From Hippasteria phrygiana (lineage: Eukaryota > Echinodermata > Asteroidea > Valvatida > Goniasteridae), in assembly GCA_037893225.1 (NCBI GenBank), contig JAZGUH010000209.1:186001-250000 (forward strand): a stretch of DNA of 64,000 bases. Direction: 5' to 3'. Shown here piece after piece: positions 34,951-47,290 of this stretch. The position numbers and the translations under genes were made by a program. Each line of letters starts with the position of its first letter. The stretch's first letter is position 1. Under the pieces are notes generated by a model. It was not told where the DNA came from. It searched no databases and worked only from the letters and a program-made list of their open reading frames with translations.

Positions 34951-35180
34951 CAAATTCAGTTGAATCAAATGAATAAATAAATAGATAAAATAAGATGGCA
35001 GTCACAATTGAGAGCTGCCAAGAGTTATCAAGGGGACTGCTGTGACAACTGCCAAAAGTCATTTGATAGGTCTTTAAAATGTAAGCTGTGCTCATACAGG
35101 GTAATGTGCTCGTTCAGACAAATTGGCCAAGATGCCTCCTAATGTACTCGGCAATGCCCATCAGCTAGGACTCCTCATTT

Positions 35181-35577
35181 AAAGGTAGTATATACACCAT
35201 TTGCAAACATCAAAAAACAAAACTACTGAAAACGAAATACTGTACTAGACTAATTAGCAGTGTCAAGCATCCTGTGAAATCATGGAACCTGGTGTGCTGT
35301 CGTTTTTAAGAAAAGTGGAAATATATATCATTTTTCAACGATTGTCGGCCTACAATAGTTCTAGTTCCCCAACCTGATAATTGTCTGACTCTATAAATTG
35401 CTCCGTTTTGTCTAAGGTACATGTATATGGTCAGGGAATCTGAACATATTTTTTTCTCTCTCAATTTTCCCAGCATTGAGGTCAGTGTTACAGTATTTGC
35501 TAGCACGCAATAAAATACTAACCCCCAAATCCATTTATTTCTGAAAATTACAGCAAAAGCAAATGGTGTATACTACC
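35181..35577 (-). mobile_element. GTAGTATACACC MITE, copy 1
   Basis: Ends aaaggtagtatatacacc and the inverted ggtgtatactacc. 397 bp. Reverse orientation of the copies at 42994 and 49331. No ORF of interest. Confidence 0.85.
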
Positions 35578-36110
35578 ATTGACCCTAACAGTCCCGAATT
35601 CTCCAATTTCAATACGATATTTCACACCACCTAGGGAGTTATTAATGGACCAAGAAAAACCCAGGATTCTCGATTTCTCTTTAATATTTTATTATATGTA
35701 CATATGTAGCCATTTCACATGGCACCAAGAACACTCAGACACTGGGGCGGCTGTCAGGTCATCAACTGCTCTTTAGCAGGGGTGAGATTTGTCAGGATTT
35801 TTCCTGATTTCGGGATTTTTTGTCGGGATTTCAGAATTTTAAAAGAGTCTCTTTTGCAATCTGGAATTCCCTGAGGTGTTGTACTAAAAGGTGGTTTTAC
35901 CCTGTAAAAGTCAATATAGACTAATAGAAACGGATAATTTAAAGGCAGTATACATGATTGGTCATTGTTGCAATTTTCAGAAATGGGCGGATTTGGGGGT
36001 TAGTATTTTATAGGAAATATCGTTCCACTGACCTGTTCAAAGTTTTGCGTTGTTGGATGGCGAAAAAAAACGAGAGAAAAACGGCGCTCGTTTTCAACCG
36101 TCGGGCAGAT

Positions 36111-36228
36111 GATAGCCTTTAGTCAAGGCACGCCTACCTATCTGGGCGCGTGACGCATCCGGCCGAATGCCAGCATGTCGGGAGCGCGCCACTCGTCCGG
36201 GTAGACACGTGCGCCTTGACTAAAGGCT
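36111..36228. repeat. GC-rich inner palindrome
   Basis: The arms tagcctttagtcaaggc and gccttgactaaaggcta enclose a CpG-rich core (gcgcgtgacgc; gagcgcgccactcg). Present in both long copies of the host family (also about 46590-46707) and absent from the short copies, so it may be a separate element acquired by one subfamily. Confidence 0.75.
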
Positions 36229-36298
36229 ACAGGGCAGTTTTCCAACGATTTCCAGCTGGAAATCTTTGGAAAACGATATATATTTCCACTTTTCTTAA

Positions 36299-36512
36299 CC
36301 CCTTGACCCTGGGTTTTAGATGGGAGGCGCCGGGACACCAGGTCGGGTTATGCAGCCAAGCAAAACGGAAACAAGAGGCTTGTGCAGCCAAGCATAATGT
36401 ACACAATACCCCAATAATGGATAGAAAGTGCAGAGATTGACACAAATAGAAGTCAACCGGCCTAGTTACAATTTTCAATCTGCACGTATTTGTGTCAACC
36501 GTACGCAAGGGG
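36299..36512. mobile_element. piggyBac-like MITE, copy 4, innermost shell
   Basis: Flanked by TTAA at 36295-36298 and 36513-36516. Ends ccccttgaccctggg and cgtacgcaagggg. The paralogous site without it is TTAA at 46749-46752. Confidence 0.93.
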
Positions 36513-36954
36513 TTAACAACGACAGCACATCTGGTGCCATAATTTCACAGGATGATTGAGACTATTAACTTACCTTCTAGTAAGGTATTTTGTAATAATT
36601 CAGTAAAAAAAAATTGGAGAATTACCAATCGTGTACACTACCCTCTGCCTTCAGGCAAATACAAACTATATGTTGATCTGGGGTCCTCTTGGATTTTCGT
36701 AGATTTTTCGTGGATTTCGTTGATTTTTCATTTTTTGCCAATCTCACCCCTGCTTTAAGTCCGCCAATGAAGTACACATTAGCTTTTCTCGTACATGCAA
36801 GTTATTAGTACATGTATGTCTGTGCCCCACCCAATAAACCTGTTAATGTGAAAGAGACTTTTGCCCCTTCAAAGGTGGTATTAAACACTTTTGTATGTCC
36901 AGTGCTTTCAAAGAGCAGGTGGGAAAAATTCACAGGCTTACTTGGGTGAGACTG

Positions 36955-38199
36955 AGACCGCGTTCCCACTTGAATTGGGAAAAGGTGGATCAAGATCCGG
37001 CATTTTGGTGTGATCGTTGTCTTACCGCAACGAAACCGCGTACCCACTTATGCTTGATCCACCTTTTCGAACGGAAGTGTCGAGTCCGAAAGGTCACTGA
37101 GTTCGGTATTACGCATGCACTTGCTTGCTGAGCGCGCGCTCTGTGGCAGCGTTGCATGCTTGGACGGGTCAAATTGCATACGTACACATACATGTACATG
37201 TGCGATGTTTTGATGTTCGAAGTTTCAACATGGAGGAAGAAGTGTACTCTATGACAAGAATATCGACAAAAATATTTCTCTGAGGCGTATCAGCTGCCAA
37301 ATAATCTCCGGACAGCCTCAAGCGAATCGTACATGCCGCACATGCGACGTGCATATCACTTCCCTAAGTAATCATAGTTTTCGCGTAAAAAGCAAACATC
37401 TTTTTACACATTTAACTTCTGCAAAGATGAAGATATTTATTGTGTCAAGATTTTTTGGAGTAGTACTAACGTTAGTACTGGCTCGAATTGGATCGAACGT
37501 TTAACCATGGGTTTAACCATGGAGGAATAAAACACATGGTTTAACCTAGTAAAACGTACGATTTTCTTTATACTTTTGCTACGGTTGTTGTTGTTCTATG
37601 ACACGCTGCGGGCTACACACTAACACGGAATTATTTATGGATGGAAAAATAAATAAAATAACACGAATAAAAAAGGTTTAGAAACGACTTTCCAGTACGC
37701 AACAAAAATTGTAAAAGGCCTAGGACGCACACATGTGCGCTGCATACATATGCATGCACGCATGCATCGCGCACCCGTGGTGACACATTTTGTATACAAC
37801 CCGTAGTTGTTTGTTGTGCATGTCGTGCACGTGGGAAATTTTCACATAAGCTACACGCCTAAACGTATTTCTTCATTCATCAGACCGCAAACTTTTCGTG
37901 CCTCTCGTGCACCAGCCGGATATTGACAGGTCAAATTGCCGGATCAGATCCACCTTTTGCGTTCCCACTTGATCGTGATCCACCAATTGCAGGATCTGAT
38001 CCACCAATTGGGGGATCTGTATCCTGGTCTAAAGGTGGATCAAGATAGGTGGATCAGATCCTGATCCACCTTATAACGGTTAGCGTTCCCACTACACACG
38101 ATTGCAGGATCTGATCCACCAATTGGGGGATCTGATCCGGCAATTTGGTAAAAGGTGGATCAGATCCCCCAATTGGTGGATCTAGTGGGAACGGGGCCT
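36955..38199. mobile_element. Harbinger-like element with GGTGGATC keyword
   Basis: Ends gaccgcgttcccacttga and the inverted tctagtgggaacggggcc. About 1.25 kb. Both ends contain many ggtggatc or gatccacc words (more than ten) with caattgg. Flanks are TGA and TTA, or unclear. No transposase ORF in the 0.7-kb middle. Confidence 0.7.
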
Positions 38200-39363
38200 T
38201 AAACTAGCGACATGCAGCTAGTTGTGTGTTGTGTTTCACTTGGAAGGACTAGCTGATAGAAGATTAAGGTTTTGTCAACTATGTACATCTTGATGTGCAC
38301 ATGCGCAGTTGGAATACCGAACTGGCCTATAGAAAGGTGGCCATAATAGAAAGGTGGCCACATTAGGCAGGGGCCCTGTTTTTCAGCAGAACTCTTTGCT
38401 TAAAGTGATAACTATACATAAATGTAGGTGTGGGTTTACATGATAAACATTTCTGCAAACTTTCAAGGCCGACCACTTACATCCGTTAGTTGCATACTAT
38501 AAATACAACTTATTCTATTCTGTCCATGCACAAAAACTGCATCATTTTGTTCCATATTGATTTGATTTGGTTTCCCTTTTTGTTTTTATAATTTGCAAAT
38601 TGAACATTTTGTCACAAAGTTAATTGTTTTTGCCAATATAAAGAGTGCTCGACTCGGCTTATCTCACTCCTACAAGTAGATGTACGTGCATGCAACACAA
38701 ATCCTTACGATCTTTTACTCGCTTTCAACTTTGCAAATATTGACATTACGCTATGAAGAGGTGGTTATGATTGCAAATGTACTTGTGCTGCTTGTCGGCG
38801 ATGCGAGAATGTAACATTTCCCAAGTGTTAATCTTCTACACTCCCCCCCCCGCAGCTGAACCCACAGGGAATGTGCTACCAGGTCTTCCTGAACACCTTC
38901 CACCAAATCCACTTGCGCTTTTCGTGCCTGCCATGCGATTTGCGTTCCGTATCCCACGAAACCGATGGAAATTCCAGCGTTGTGTTCCATTACATACTAA
39001 TTCCTGTCAGTCAGTCCCCCGATTCTAGAAAGCCGGAGCGCCATGCACACCTGTTTGTTCAGGTTGTTGCTGGGTCCCGCATTAGAGCGTTGACGATCCC
39101 CGAGAAATTATTAACTTCACTTTTTTTTTGTATACTATGCACACTGCAATAATTTTCCCCGTCAGTAAAAATGTCATTATAACCACTCACATCCTGTCAG
39201 TGAAAATATGTGTAAAACAAGTCAAATCTTGAGTCATTGCACTATGAATTTTTGAAAGTGATGAAAATGATAATTCAGCGTGGTACACAAGGATAATTTT
39301 GTCTTTTGCAAGTTGTCATTGAAGCTCTTCAGCAAAGTTTAAACACCATCAAGTTCAGTAAGA
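38200..39363. other. Non-repetitive DNA with an ambiguous open stretch
   Basis: 38848-39130 is open in two plus frames and one minus frame. A cccccccccgcag acceptor-like sequence lies at 38844-38858. No frame shows a family signature, so I do not call a gene. 38331-38362 has a duplicated agaaaggtggccac. Confidence 0.3.
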
Positions 39364-39545
39364 TTTGAGGCTCTGCATGGCGAAAATACTAATAAATGAA
39401 AGGTTTGCAGAAACACCATGTGGAAATATTTCTCAATTTAGAGGATGGTTCTGAAAAGAACCAGAGGTTATAAACTCGACGTTGCTCTGACCGTCTTCAG
39501 GTCCGAGCATACTGACCGGAATGTCGAGTTCAATTGGTTTGTGAA
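39364..39545 (+). mobile_element. ttgaggctctgcatgg repeat with ACTCGAC hairpin
   Basis: Left part tttgaggctctgcatgg and aggtttgcagaaacaccatg. Then a small hairpin ggttctgaaaagaacc. Then ctcgacgttgctctgaccg with the inverse gaatgtcgag. Collinear with 62507-62665. The hairpin half is shared with 6811-6931. Confidence 0.7.
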
Positions 39546-42500
39546 AGCCCCCTTACAATTAATTCTTGCCCGAATGACCACTCTTTTGAATGGCATCAAA
39601 CTTGATTGGTCATACAATAAAGAACTGTTATACAATTCCTCTAAACTTTTAAGAATTCAGTGGCTGACGAGCTCTAAAGAATTCTCCATCTGATGAGTCA
39701 GTTATTTACAGTGTTGCTGTGAACTCAAGTGGGTAGATTCAAAACCTCGGAGACGTGCCTTTGCACCCTGTGCCATCAACGGCATTCTTTGCGACACCGA
39801 GTCTAGTCACTCTTGAATGCATCCCTGTATAATGGCCGACTTGAAGCGGAGCCACTCTCTGCCCAAGCCCATCACTTGGGCCCCGATAATCATCAATAAG
39901 TCCCCCTCTCTTCACGTGTATAGCCCCTTCCGTGCCAGGATCGAATAACACCTACTTGCTTCCTCACAAACAATGGCCGAGATGCGTTTCAAAAGAGCAA
40001 CGTTCAGGCGAGGGAAGAATTCACCCATTACCTCCCTGAATAGCTGAGGCTGTTACCTCCGCCTTCTCTCCATCTTACTGCCCGGGTCTCAAAGTGGCAC
40101 ATTGTGTGCTGGATGTCGGGGATATATAGTTTCATCAGTTGTCTTCATTCCTTCAGTTTCACTCTATTTTCAAAGTTCCCCCCAACAATTAAACCTCTGT
40201 CATACGACACCGGTTATAATTTGTGATAAATAGCTATACTGTTTCCTTCGGCCATGCAAGCTCTATCATGACGCTCTGTGAATTGGCCCACTGTTGCTGC
40301 TTGTTAAAAATAAAAATATTGATTACTGCGGCCGTGTCCTGGGGAAGTGTATTGAGGGGAAAGGCAAGGGAGGTCAAAGGGAATTGTTTTTGAAAATTGA
40401 GACGGGAATGAGCTCACTCTACAGTGGGGCTGTCATGAATAGGATATGCCTACATGTATACCTTGGTTAAGAAAAAAAATTGCGGTAAGAAAGATGTCGT
40501 TTGAACTTACACAGAATTTTCACTTCTTTCCATGAGGACAATAAACCAGCCAATTTTCATCCAAATCAGTTGTCACTGATCAGCGAGGTATGTAACAGTT
40601 CAAAATATGTCAGATTAATCTGAAATCAACAATCGGAGAACAATCTATGTATCTAACAGGATTCAGTATAAAAAAGGCCATCAGGTAAAAGTGTCAACAA
40701 TTTGCATCTCTCCTTCCAATAAAACCTAAGATTATACAGAGTTGATGTACAAATTGATTGTTTTTAATTCATTTTTTTTTTTGCAGTGGCATTTAAATGA
40801 CAATAGAGTACCGAAGTCTGACGTCAGTTGGCACGACGACTGGCTCCAAACAAAGAGCTTTCGACTGTTCCTTTGTTAACAGCTAGTCATGCAAACACAT
40901 TGACACTAAATAACAAAAGTATTCTGGTTCCAAACATTGCATTGAAGTCTTCACTTCGGTACTCTATGTGCATTGTTGTTGACGAGAAAACCTCATTATA
41001 CAAAGTTGATGTACAAATTGATACTCAAAAAATGATTCAAAAATGTTTACATCTGCATTAATAGTAAGCACATGCATTTAAACTGAGTTTGTGAAGTGTA
41101 CTCTACAAGTCTACAATACAGACACAAATGAAATGCAGACACAGAAAAACTGAATTCCTAGATCTACACAAATAATAGCTGCCCGAGGGATCTCCAGCTG
41201 TACATTAATGGAAAGGTCAAAGGACCCAATATCGACGTTTCACCACGTTGGCGCGAGAAAATCTTTTGAACTGCAAATCACTTCTGCACCAGTTGTCCCA
41301 CCTATATCACGACCTATTCGGCGTGTAGTGGATTCTCCCTCCTGTATCATCCTCTTGTACATGTTATCCGAATGGGATGCCGTAATCAAATATTCCCGTA
41401 CAATGTACTCCAAACGAGAGAAAAGAAAAACCAGGGCCCCGGCCCAAAGGAGATGGTCTAAACAACCTGTGGCTAAATACACTGCCGGACGGGGCTTAAT
41501 TGATACCGGGGAAAACAGAGCACCAGCACGCCTTGGCCGCTTTACTCCATGACTTGTGGGTCATCTCTGGTAAGGTCAGACGTGCTTGTCAATTGATGAA
41601 TTAACCCAGAGAGGCGCGCGGAGATGCTCCCAAAAGACGCCTTATTGACCTTATTCATGCCGCTTCCCCCGGAATAACAGATGAATAATTGATATTGTCG
41701 TGATCAGTGTTGAGAACCACCAAAGGGGCTGTGTGGAGAATCTCTTATACAATTTTTTGTTTGCATGCCTTGACGCTCGCTCCTGCACACGTTGATATTA
41801 TTAATAATTTGGGGGCTTGAGAACACGCGTAATGTTGAATGAGAGTTGTGATCGCCCTTGTATAACCCTTCATTTTTATTTGATGTTAGGCCATTACACT
41901 TCAACATATAATACTTGAGATTTGTTTTCCCTCCCTGAAATTACATTTGAGGCATGCTGGAACTCAAGTTTAATATTTGATGCACAATTTCACTGAGACC
42001 AAAATATAGGGTTAAAGGCCAAGTGTTTTCAAATCTGTGTACCACATTCCTCCTTGCTTTCTTTGTATTCAGAACGGATACCAATTGAGTGGAGGGTAAT
42101 CTGATGGGACTGCTAGATCCCGGAGCTATAAAATGAACAAAACAGCATTCTCTTTCAGTCTTGAAAGTTTTTTTTATTCCAAATTTTGAGAAGATTTTTT
42201 TTTTCCCCCTTTGGCTGTTGCTTTTTTTTTCCAACTGTTGTTAAGCATAAGCATTATCCTTTTTGTACAGCTTGGCTGAACGGCCAGTATGACTGGAGGC
42301 TTGTAAACAGAGTTTATAAAGCAACTGCCAGATATTTTAGATCTTGTTCTCTCCAATAAAGAATTTCAAAAAGCATGGATTAGAAAAGTGCATCGCTGAA
42401 AAGATTACTGCATCTGAAAGGGTTCAACTATTTCAGGCATTTCTTCAAATTGAGATGTCTCATAAGCTTTGCCATTGAACGTATAGGCCTATAATGGGTT

Positions 42501-42993
42501 CTTTGACGTACTAAAATCAGTTCTCTAATAACTAGGGTTAGGAAATCTTATGTGAGTTACCCAAAATTCCAGTTTCTTGACGTAGTTGATTTGTAGCACG
42601 CCCAAGTTGGCCGGCCCTTTAGTACTCTTCAGTGTTAAGCAGATCTTGCCTTGCCAGTAACCTTGAACTTATATTTAAGATAGTTTCTCCATCTGGTGGG
42701 CACTAGGGGAAGCCGACTTTGCATGTCATCATTTTTTCATATGGCATTACGCCGATCATTCATGCTGCGTAAAACAAAAAGGGCAAAGTACTTTTTTAAA
42801 AATAATAATAAAATAAAGAACGGTTGATGGTTGTGGATTGCCAGAATGATGGATTACCTGCTTGAAATACTGATGGATTTTCTGCTTGGTGGAAGGGGGA
42901 GTACTTTTAAACTTTGGATTGGACACAGTTCATGTTGAAATAGAAGGATATTCTGGGAATATTTGGAGAGTACAGTTTACTGAGCTGCTGTTT
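39546..42993. other. Non-repetitive DNA, candidate regulatory islands
   Basis: 39690-40340 and 41190-41720 are GC-balanced, repeat-free and rich in gattaat, taattgat and gaataattgat-type words. The ORF at 41208-41552 and its antisense lack any recognisable domain. The rest shows nothing. Confidence 0.35.
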
Positions 42994-43381
42994 AAAGGTA
43001 GTATACATCATTTGCTTTTGCTATAATTTTCAGAAATAAATGGATTTTGAGTTATTTGTAGCGTGCTAGCAAATACTGTAACACTGACCTGTTTAAAGTA
43101 TTGTGTGCATGCTTGGAAAACGGAGAGAAGAAAATTCTGTTCTCGTAATCTGGTTCCCAGACCATACTTTAGACAAAATGGAGCAATTTATAGAGTCAGG
43201 GAATTATCAGGTCGGGGAACCAGACTATTTTCAACAATTGTTGGCCGGCAGTCATTGGGAAAACGATATAAATTTCTGATTTTCTTGAAAACGACAACAA
43301 ACCACGTGCCATGATTTGATCACAGGATGCTTGAGACGGTATTTAGTTTTGTTTTTGATGTTTGCAAATGTTGTATACTAC
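42994..43381 (+). mobile_element. GTAGTATACACC MITE, copy 3
   Basis: Ends aaaggtagtatacatcattt and tgcaaatgttgtatactac. Shares gcgtgctagcaaatactgta and ggagcaatttatagagtc with 35181-35577 (inverted) and 49331-49737. Confidence 0.85.
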
Positions 43382-44334
43382 AGAAGTGTACCCACTGATT
43401 TTTTTCATAGGTACAGTAGCCCAAAAGTAGTGTTATATTCAGACTTTTAGAGTCCATATCCAAGTGCTGAGTTGTCCGAGTCATCTGCGGTGTGAGTTGA
43501 GTCTTGAATTACTTGATTCGAGTACAAGTAGAAAAGTGTAAAACTCATTTAAACAAGATGCTGAGCACTCATTGCACTTTAGGCTACCATTTTTAATTTT
43601 GCATTTGATGACAGTCGATCAGAAAGCAAAACATCAGAATTGAGAATTACTTGCAGAAAATGGGTGATGTTGGTGAATTTTGGTAACTTGTGAGTAACAA
43701 GTTCTTCTCGATAGCAAAGTCTGAGTATATGAACCATTAGCCATTTTGACTGGAAATAGACAGAGTTCCCCCCCCCCCCCCCCAATAAAAAAAAAGGGAG
43801 AAAAAAAGGTGAGAATCAGGTCCGAGTCATGTGGACTCATTTTTTTGGGCTTGGACAGTTTGCCTCCTTTAAGGACGTACCCCCTTTTTTACAGAACCAT
43901 GCATGGTGCCCATGTGCAACCTATACACAGTATACACTTTAGTCCTACATGGAATTTAAAAAAAGAACACCCATATATTGAATTAGCATCGGCCTGACGC
44001 AAATTCCATCTGATGAAAATACTTTGTACATGAATCTTTTAAAAAGGAAGCTAATGTTGGGAAAACCTCTTACATCAGGCTTTTCTAGTAAATTCTACTC
44101 ACTTCAAGCATACTTGGATTTTTAAGTGGAGTGACTAATTAGAATGCTGCATGCATAGTGAGTCGACCAATATATAAGGTACGTGGACGAGGTACGATGG
44201 TTCAGAATTCTGTCTTTAACCTGCTTCCCAATTCGAATGACCTCGGATCTGGGCCGACCTATGTACTACTTGTCAGGTGTACATTTCAGCCACACCTGCA
44301 AAATTTACATATTATTTAAGGTGGTGGTGCATCA
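43382..44334. other. Low-complexity and non-repetitive DNA
   Basis: gtccgagtcat and gagttgagtcttg words at 43470-43520 and 43820-43845 resemble the CAAGTC/GACTCG element, but no ends were found. A C run then an A run lie at about 43770-43800. No exon. Confidence 0.35.
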
Positions 44335-44533
44335 GCTTAGCATGAAAATGTCTTGCTTAATAAAAACAGGTTACCAGCCAAAAATCCATGAAATTTTCGC
44401 GCTAAGCAAACAACAGCTGAATACCAGTCAAAGCAATATTCCACACATGGAAATCTGGTTGGTAATCCAGTTTTTATCAAGGAAGCATTTGCATGCTAAG
44501 CAAATTTGTGTGCTTAACAGCTTTATGAAATTC
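44335..44533. mobile_element. Fragment of the GGCCCAATTTCATAG family
   Basis: cttagcatgaaaatgtcttg, aacaggttaccagcc and the inverse ggttggtaatccag occur with repeated gctaagcaaa words. It ends aacagctttatgaaattccc before a C run. Left terminus not seen. Confidence 0.55.
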
Positions 44534-45864
44534 CCCCCCCCCCCCCCCCCCCAAGCCTCAGCTACTTGAACTCCAGACATCGGCTATGAGTAATCATCGT
44601 TGGAATGTATTAATTGTGGCATCAGTCATGATTGATGTACATGTACAGTCTCAACAGTAGCTTAGAAAAAAATTCAGAGATGAACTTGAGAGGATTCCCC
44701 AGGTGGATTTTGTTTCCAGTTGATATTTCCCCCCCCCCCCCCATGGTAGGCAGGTAATAAAACTTCAGCAGGCTGAGATTAAATTGTATTTTGTGTTCAA
44801 ATCTGTATTGCTGTGCAGTGGTGTGTTAAAATGCTACCGTATGGTCAAGAGATCATTATACATTCAGACCTGGCCTAGTTTTCAGAATGTGTGCTCGAAT
44901 GCAGTTGTGTGATGATTGCTTGTGTCCTTGAGTATGACACTTTACCACAGTTTTTTCTCGAGATCTCAGTCTGTTGGAGGTGTGCACAAATTCATCATGT
45001 CAATATAATTGATGGATTTTTATGATTTTGTTTGTATTTGACTTGTTAAGCCTCGTCAAAGCATTTCATCATAGATGTGTGTGTACCCTTCTCCTTTGCC
45101 CCACTTCATTTTCCCCAACTAGAGAGATTAGGGCCGACGTGTAGAAATATTCAGTAGAGTAACTTGTGCAGTCATTACATAAGTAATTAGTAATTAATCT
45201 CTGCATTGGACGATTCTTAGTCAAAATGACTCTTCAGGTGGTGCAACTTACATTATTGTGCATATTGTTACATATTGTGCAGACATTATGAAAGCTCCCG
45301 ACACATTTTGAACAAGTCGCAAGAATTCACATTCCTCTCGTGAACTGTGCTTATCGGTATTATGTCTTGTCTTGACATTCCCATTTGCAACACTGCTCTG
45401 AACACAATCAGCACAGACTAGCGCCCAAAGTCCCAGGCACATGAAGTCCAAAATTGCCGTCGTGCATCGGCAGTGACATAAATGTTTAAAATAGTCCTGA
45501 CGGCCACAGATGAGAATCACCTCGTGGTTGATGTTAAAAATAGTCATCAGTGCAGTTACTCATCAGTAGCAATGACTTTGATATAATAATCAGCGGTGGA
45601 ATTCACAGTAATTTGTCCTTGGTTTGGGAAGCTTTGCAGTACTCTGTACAGAATCAATGGGTGATTATGGGTGATTTAATTTTTTTTAATGCAAATCGCC
45701 TATCACAAGCCTTGGGGCACTCGAGGTGTGAGCTACAGAGGATGGTAGAAGAACCAGCCCCTCACAATGAAACAAGACCAGCTAATCTCTTCACAGTATG
45801 AATAGGGTCCGGATGGGTAACTAGTCCACTGCAAGGCATTAATAATGCCTCTACTTATAAAGCG
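44534..45864. other. Non-repetitive DNA with C runs
   Basis: C runs at about 44534-44552 and 44730-44742. No supported exon or element. Confidence 0.4.
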
Positions 45865-45965
45865 TAGAAGTGCGATATCCCAAGATTGGGCTCGAACCCA
45901 CAACCTGCAGAATTACCCACAGACCTTGAATTCAATGTGCCAAACCTCTAGGCCACAGCACTTTC
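45865..45965 (-). mobile_element. tRNA-derived SINE fragment
   Basis: On the minus strand, tgtggcctagaggtttggc (A-box) and gtgggttcgagccc (B-box) are separated by about 50 bp, longer than in a real tRNA. No closing acceptor stem. Confidence 0.65.
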
Positions 45966-46006
45966 ACACACACACAGGACAGGCATGTGACACTGTATAT
46001 AGCTTG

Positions 46007-46090
46007 TCATCCCAAAACCTGCAGAATCATTGCAAAGAACCTAATTCATTAATTAGCCTCTCTGCATAGATTCTGCAGGCTTTGGGATGA
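46007..46090. repeat. Small hairpin with 20-bp arms
   Basis: tcatcccaaaacctgcagaa is mirrored by ttctgcaggctttgggatga around a 40-bp AT-rich loop containing attcattaattagc. Could be a minimal MITE. Confidence 0.7.
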
Positions 46091-46421
46091 AAATTCATGG
46101 ACAAATTATGATAGGGAAAAGGCCAAGGATGTGTGTACAGGGTAGTGTGGGGACTGAAACTCCTATTTATTATTTATGTGTGGGTAGTCCATGAAAGTCT
46201 TTTGACTTTCAGCAGGGAGCTATTAAAGGGTGTCCCTTGGCTGAAGATGAAGGTCATTACTAGTTAGATGTTGAAAACCCCCAGAGATTTCTAGAAGAAA
46301 CCCACATAATCAACAGCAAATGAAGACCCAATTTTGGCCTGGGGTGGGACTAGTTTGAACCATAGTCACAGTGGTGAAAGGCAAGGAATGTACAGCTAGT
46401 GTGTTTTAGCCCTGGCCTTAT

Positions 46422-46881
46422 AAGGCAGTGTACATGATTGGTCATTGTTGCAATTTTCAGAAATGGCGGATTTGGGGGTTAGTATTTTATAGGAAATATC
46501 GTTCCACTGACCTGTTCAAAGTTTTGCGTTGTTGGATGGCGAAAAAAAACGAGAGAAAAACGGCGCTCGTTTTCAACCGTCGGGTGAATGATAGCCTTTA
46601 GTCAAGGCGCGCCCGGCTATCTGGGCACGTGACGCGCCCCGAATGCCAGCATGTCGGGGGCGCGCCACTCGTCCGGGTAGCCACGCGCGCCTTGACTAAA
46701 GGCTACAGGGCAGTTTTCCCAACCATTTCCAATATATTTCCACTTTTCTTAACGACAGCACACCTGGTGCTATAATTTCACAGGATGATTGAGACTACTA
46801 TTAACTTACCTTCTAGTAAGGTATTTTGTAATAATTTAGTAAAAAAAAATTTGGAGGATTACCAATCGTTTATACTACCTT
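46422..46881 (+). mobile_element. GTAGTATACA-family MITE, uninterrupted long copy
   Basis: Collinear with 35941-36643 but with a plain TTAA at 46749-46752 where the latter holds a piggyBac-like MITE. It retains the GC-rich inner palindrome. Ends aaggcagtgtacatgattg and tatactacctt. Confidence 0.9.
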
Positions 46882-47116
46882 TAAAGATGGAACTGGAGTA
46901 AAGTACTGCCATGGCAACCTGTAACATGTTGCTGAACTAACATGTAAATGTACACCTGAGGGGGAGGGGAGGGATAGGGGTAACGGCAGCCTGTGGCAAA
47001 TACATGTGCAGCTATCACATGCATAACTGGCTCTGACGGGTAGATTACAAATTTATGGAGATTGGACAGAGTCCAGTATGGAACTAAGCACAAAATCGGC
47101 TTGCACACTCTGAAAT

Positions 47117-47290
47117 TTATATCCCTGCGGAGACATGGCTTTGTTAATTCTCCCCTTTTGTTCCTATATATAACCAATTTCCCATAGACTTTGTACACGT
47201 GTTTCCTTGTGGAGACATTATTCTCTTTAGAAATTCCTTGTGTTCTCTTTTGTCCTCCAGTGTTTCCATGTCTCCACAGGGTCCCGGGGA
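47117..47290 (+). repeat. Keyword repeat, GGAGAC version
   Basis: Framework phrases cccatagactttgtacac, tgttctcttttgtcctc and cttttgttcctatatataac are kept. The keyword is cggagac (47128), tggagac (47210) and inverted gtctcca (47270). This differs from CGNGGAC at a second position. Confidence 0.75.

Larger units (their letters stand above)
35941..36643 (+). mobile_element. GTAGTATACA-family MITE, middle shell
   Basis: Ends aaaggcagtatacatgattg and the inverted-type cgtgtacactacc. Collinear with 46422-46881 except for the inner TTAA insertion. It carries a GC-rich inner palindrome (36111-36228). Confidence 0.85.
35776..36753. mobile_element. GCAGGGGTGAGATT MITE, outermost shell of a three-level nest
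   Basis: Ends gcaggggtgagatttgtcag and the inverted aatctcacccctgc, both flanked by TTTA. Split by the 35941-36643 element. The uninterrupted paralogue is at 10496-10787. Confidence 0.85.

Noticed and set aside
38771..39152. Overlapping ORFs next to a poly-C/gcag acceptor-like site
   Set aside because: Three frames are open and none looks like a known domain. The C run makes an accidental acceptor likely.
41208..41552. 114-codon ORF with arginine/lysine-rich middle
   Set aside because: No family signature and the opposite strand is open too. More likely a GC-balanced non-coding island.
43430..43870. Possible further CAAGTC/GACTCG hAT-like copy
   Set aside because: Keyword words are sparse and no termini or duplication could be found.
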